Source of the DNA: Saccharicrinis carchari
GTDB lineage: Bacteria > Bacteroidota > Bacteroidia > Bacteroidales > Marinilabiliaceae
Reading direction: 5' to 3'
DNA: 64,000 bases
Assembly (NCBI RefSeq): GCF_900182605.1
Contig: NZ_FXTB01000007.1
Span: 1-64,000, forward strand
Notes under the pieces: model-generated
Databases searched by the model: none
The model's input: only the letters and a program-made list of their open reading frames with translations
Told to the model about the DNA's origin: nothing
Program-made: the position numbers and the translations under genes
Shown: in pieces, positions 62,705-64,000 of the stretch
How the letters are laid out: each line of letters begins with the position of its first letter
How positions within the stretch are numbered: position 1 is the first letter of the stretch

Positions 62705-63130
62705 ATGAGTTATAAACAAAGCGAAATAAGAAATTTGTTATCGGAGGCCGGATTAAAGGTAACCCCCCAAAGGGTGGAAATTTTAAATGCCATATACACT
62801 TTAAAAAACCATCCTACCGCCGAAAAAATTATAGAACATATCCGTAAATCGAATCCCAATATTGCCACAGGTACGGTTTATAAAGTGCTGGATACGCTGG
62901 TACAAAAAAACCTTGTTAAAAGAGTTAAGACCGATCGCGACATCATGCGCTATGATGGAATAACTGAAAACCATCACCATTTATATTGCAGCAAATGCGA
63001 TACAATAGAAGATTATAACGATCCTGAACTGGATCAGTTGCTAAGCGAATATTTTAACAAAAAAAATTTGAAGCACTTTGCAATAGAAGATGTTGTACTT
63101 CAGATACGAGGTACATTTCATAAATGCTAA
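62705..63130 (+). CDS. Fur-family transcriptional regulator, PerR-like
   Basis: A 141-residue regulator. The winged helix (KVTPQRVEILNAIYTLKNHP, TGTVYKVLDTLVQKNLV) precedes the metal sites. Residues matching the regulatory site of B. subtilis PerR are H36, D84, H90, H92 and D103 (RYDGITENHHHLYCSKCDTI, ED), with Asp at the position that is Asp in PerR. The structural zinc site has C95 and C98, but the expected C-terminal CxxC reads FHKC (C141 only). The next gene encodes a peroxiredoxin, supporting a peroxide-sensing role. A palindrome lies just upstream. Confidence 0.85.
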   Translation: MSYKQSEIRNLLSEAGLKVTPQRVEILNAIYTLKNHPTAEKIIEHIRKSNPNIATGTVYKVLDTLVQKNLVKRVKTDRDIMRYDGITENHHHLYCSKCDTIEDYNDPELDQLLSEYFNKKNLKHFAIEDVVLQIRGTFHKC

Positions 63131-63181
63131 TATAAATTCAAACAATAAATTTTTACAACTAACTATTTAACACTATTTGAA

Positions 63182-63898
63182 ATGGAAGAACAAAAATTAG
63201 AACAAGAAGTAATAAGTATGCCACGCATTGGCGACCCGGCACCGGAATTTACTGCAGTAACTACGCAGGGCGATATTAATTTTCCAAAAGATTATGCAGG
63301 CGAATGGGTAATCCTATTTAGCCATCCGGCCGACTTTACACCGGTATGCACCTCAGAGTTTATGACCTTTGCCACCATGGAAGAAAAATTTGCAAAAGCC
63401 AACTGCAAATTGGTGGGGCTTTCTATTGACGGACTTTACAGCCACATTGCCTGGTTGCGTACCATTAAAGAGAAAATTGAATACAAGGGCATGAAAAATG
63501 TTGAAGTGAAATTCCCCTTGATTGAAGATATTTCGATGAACGTAGCCAAAAAGTACGGTATGATTCAACCTAATGAGGATAGCACAAAAGCCGTTAGAGC
63601 GGTATTTTTTATCGATCCCAAAGGAATTATCCGTACCATTATTTATTACCCGCTAAGCTTAGGCCGTAACTTTGAGGAATTGTATCGCGTTGTAATAGCA
63701 CTACAGGCCGCCGATGAATTTGGTGTGGCCACACCAGCCGACTGGCAGCCTGGCGACGATGTAATCGTTAGTCCGGCCGGATCGTGCGGATCGGCTCAGG
63801 AACGCATGGAAGACAGTGCAATTGATTGTAAGGATTGGTTTTTCTGCACCAAAAAACTGGACAAAAATCTTGTGTTAGACAAGATACTTAAGAAGTAA
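63182..63898 (+). CDS. Peroxiredoxin, Prx6/archaeal-type
   Basis: A 238-residue thiol peroxidase. The peroxidatic Cys is C56 in SHPADFTPVCTSEF. The domain continues with VGLSIDGLYSHIAWLRTI, FPLIEDISMNVAKKYGMI and RAVFFIDPKGIIRTIIYYPL. Near the C-terminus, C216 and C222 (DCKDWFFC) match the resolving-Cys spacing (C-x5-C) of archaeal thioredoxin peroxidases such as that of Aeropyrum, so a two-Cys mechanism is likely. It reduces H2O2 and organic peroxides. It lies 51 bases after the PerR-like gene and ends at a terminator. Confidence 0.93.
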   Translation: MEEQKLEQEVISMPRIGDPAPEFTAVTTQGDINFPKDYAGEWVILFSHPADFTPVCTSEFMTFATMEEKFAKANCKLVGLSIDGLYSHIAWLRTIKEKIEYKGMKNVEVKFPLIEDISMNVAKKYGMIQPNEDSTKAVRAVFFIDPKGIIRTIIYYPLSLGRNFEELYRVVIALQAADEFGVATPADWQPGDDVIVSPAGSCGSAQERMEDSAIDCKDWFFCTKKLDKNLVLDKILKK

Positions 63899-63923
63899 GA
63901 CCTACGTACCATCTGTACAATTA

Positions 63924-63972
63924 TAAAAAAACTGCGTCTCCGTTATTACTTTCGGAGACACAGTTTTTTTTA
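63924..63972 (+). terminator. Rho-independent terminator of the peroxiredoxin gene
   Basis: AAAAAACTGCGTCTCCG and CGGAGACACAGTTTTTTTT form a long stem with one mismatch and a T run. Confidence 0.88.
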
Positions 63973-64000
63973 TACATAAAACAATGTTCTACATTATTAT

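Noticed and set aside
1-64000. tRNA, rRNA, CRISPR, prophage or intact insertion sequence
   Set aside because: No cloverleaf, conserved rRNA segment, regularly spaced short repeat, integrase or intact transposase was recognised. Reading by eye could miss a diverged tRNA.

Overview
The window comes from a member of the Bacteroidota. The evidence is several outer-membrane receptors with N-terminal carboxypeptidase-like domains, a giant secreted protein with a C-terminal tail resembling type IX sorting domains, a DUF2795 acidic protein typical of the phylum, a SecA of about 1100 residues, and repeated TAnnTTTG boxes upstream of genes (the known Bacteroidota -7 element). A marine or anaerobic Marinilabiliales/Bacteroidales-like organism is my inference. 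No rRNA, tRNA, CRISPR array, intact insertion sequence or prophage was seen.

Layout. 1-0.7 kb: gene debris, with degenerate GGGGTCA...CCGGAAT repeats, a terminator and a decayed RHS (YD-repeat) fragment. 0.7-10.2 kb: housekeeping and accessory enzymes (EEP phosphatase-fold membrane protein, B3/B4 protein, HAD phosphatase, YjbQ, an ArsC-like protein without its catalytic Cys, a 2-hydroxyacid dehydrogenase, a TonB-dependent receptor, Dus and a methyltransferase). 10.4-16.4 kb: a 1907-residue modular surface protein followed by a 61-residue peptide gene. 16.5-19.9 kb: RlmD-type methyltransferase, DEAD-box helicase and a C_GCAxxG_C_C protein. 20.0-24.1 kb: a metal-homeostasis cluster (TonB receptor, ZIP transporter, DtxR/MntR-like regulator with a palindromic operator). 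24.7-32.8 kb: orphan ThrRS-type editing domain, POTRA-like outer-membrane protein, a YihY/BrkB pseudogene, MBL hydrolase, isochorismatase-like hydrolase, PfkB kinase and ornithine aminotransferase with a candidate small membrane-peptide ORF just upstream.

33.5-47.6 kb: mostly minus strand. It holds argS, a TonB-like protein, dipeptidyl peptidase IV, DUF2795, a cobalamin adenosyltransferase, an ABC ATPase, a DUF1080 plus Gfo/Idh/MocA pair that fits 3-keto-glycoside chemistry, an outer-membrane beta-barrel receptor and the tRNA hydroxylase trhO. 47.7-52.1 kb: secA and lgt (protein export and lipoprotein maturation). 52.3-59.9 kb: C69 dipeptidase, CPBP protease, GH16 glucanase lipoprotein, the pyrB-pyrI-flavin reductase group, a YkgJ-like Cys-cluster protein and PlsC acyltransferase. 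60.0-60.5 kb: an unrecognised, frameshifted pseudogene.

60.7-63.9 kb: an apparent oxidative/nitrosative stress block. It starts with a DUF542-hemerythrin protein that overlaps a LuxR-type regulator. That regulator's receiver-like domain has lost its phosphoacceptor Asp and carries a CPC...CSC cysteine set. A CPCC protein, a PerR-like regulator with a perfect palindrome 8 bp before its start, and a Prx6-type peroxiredoxin follow. The hemerythrin/Cys-regulator pair is the best candidate here for an uncharacterised signalling system. The conclusion rests on sequence reading alone.
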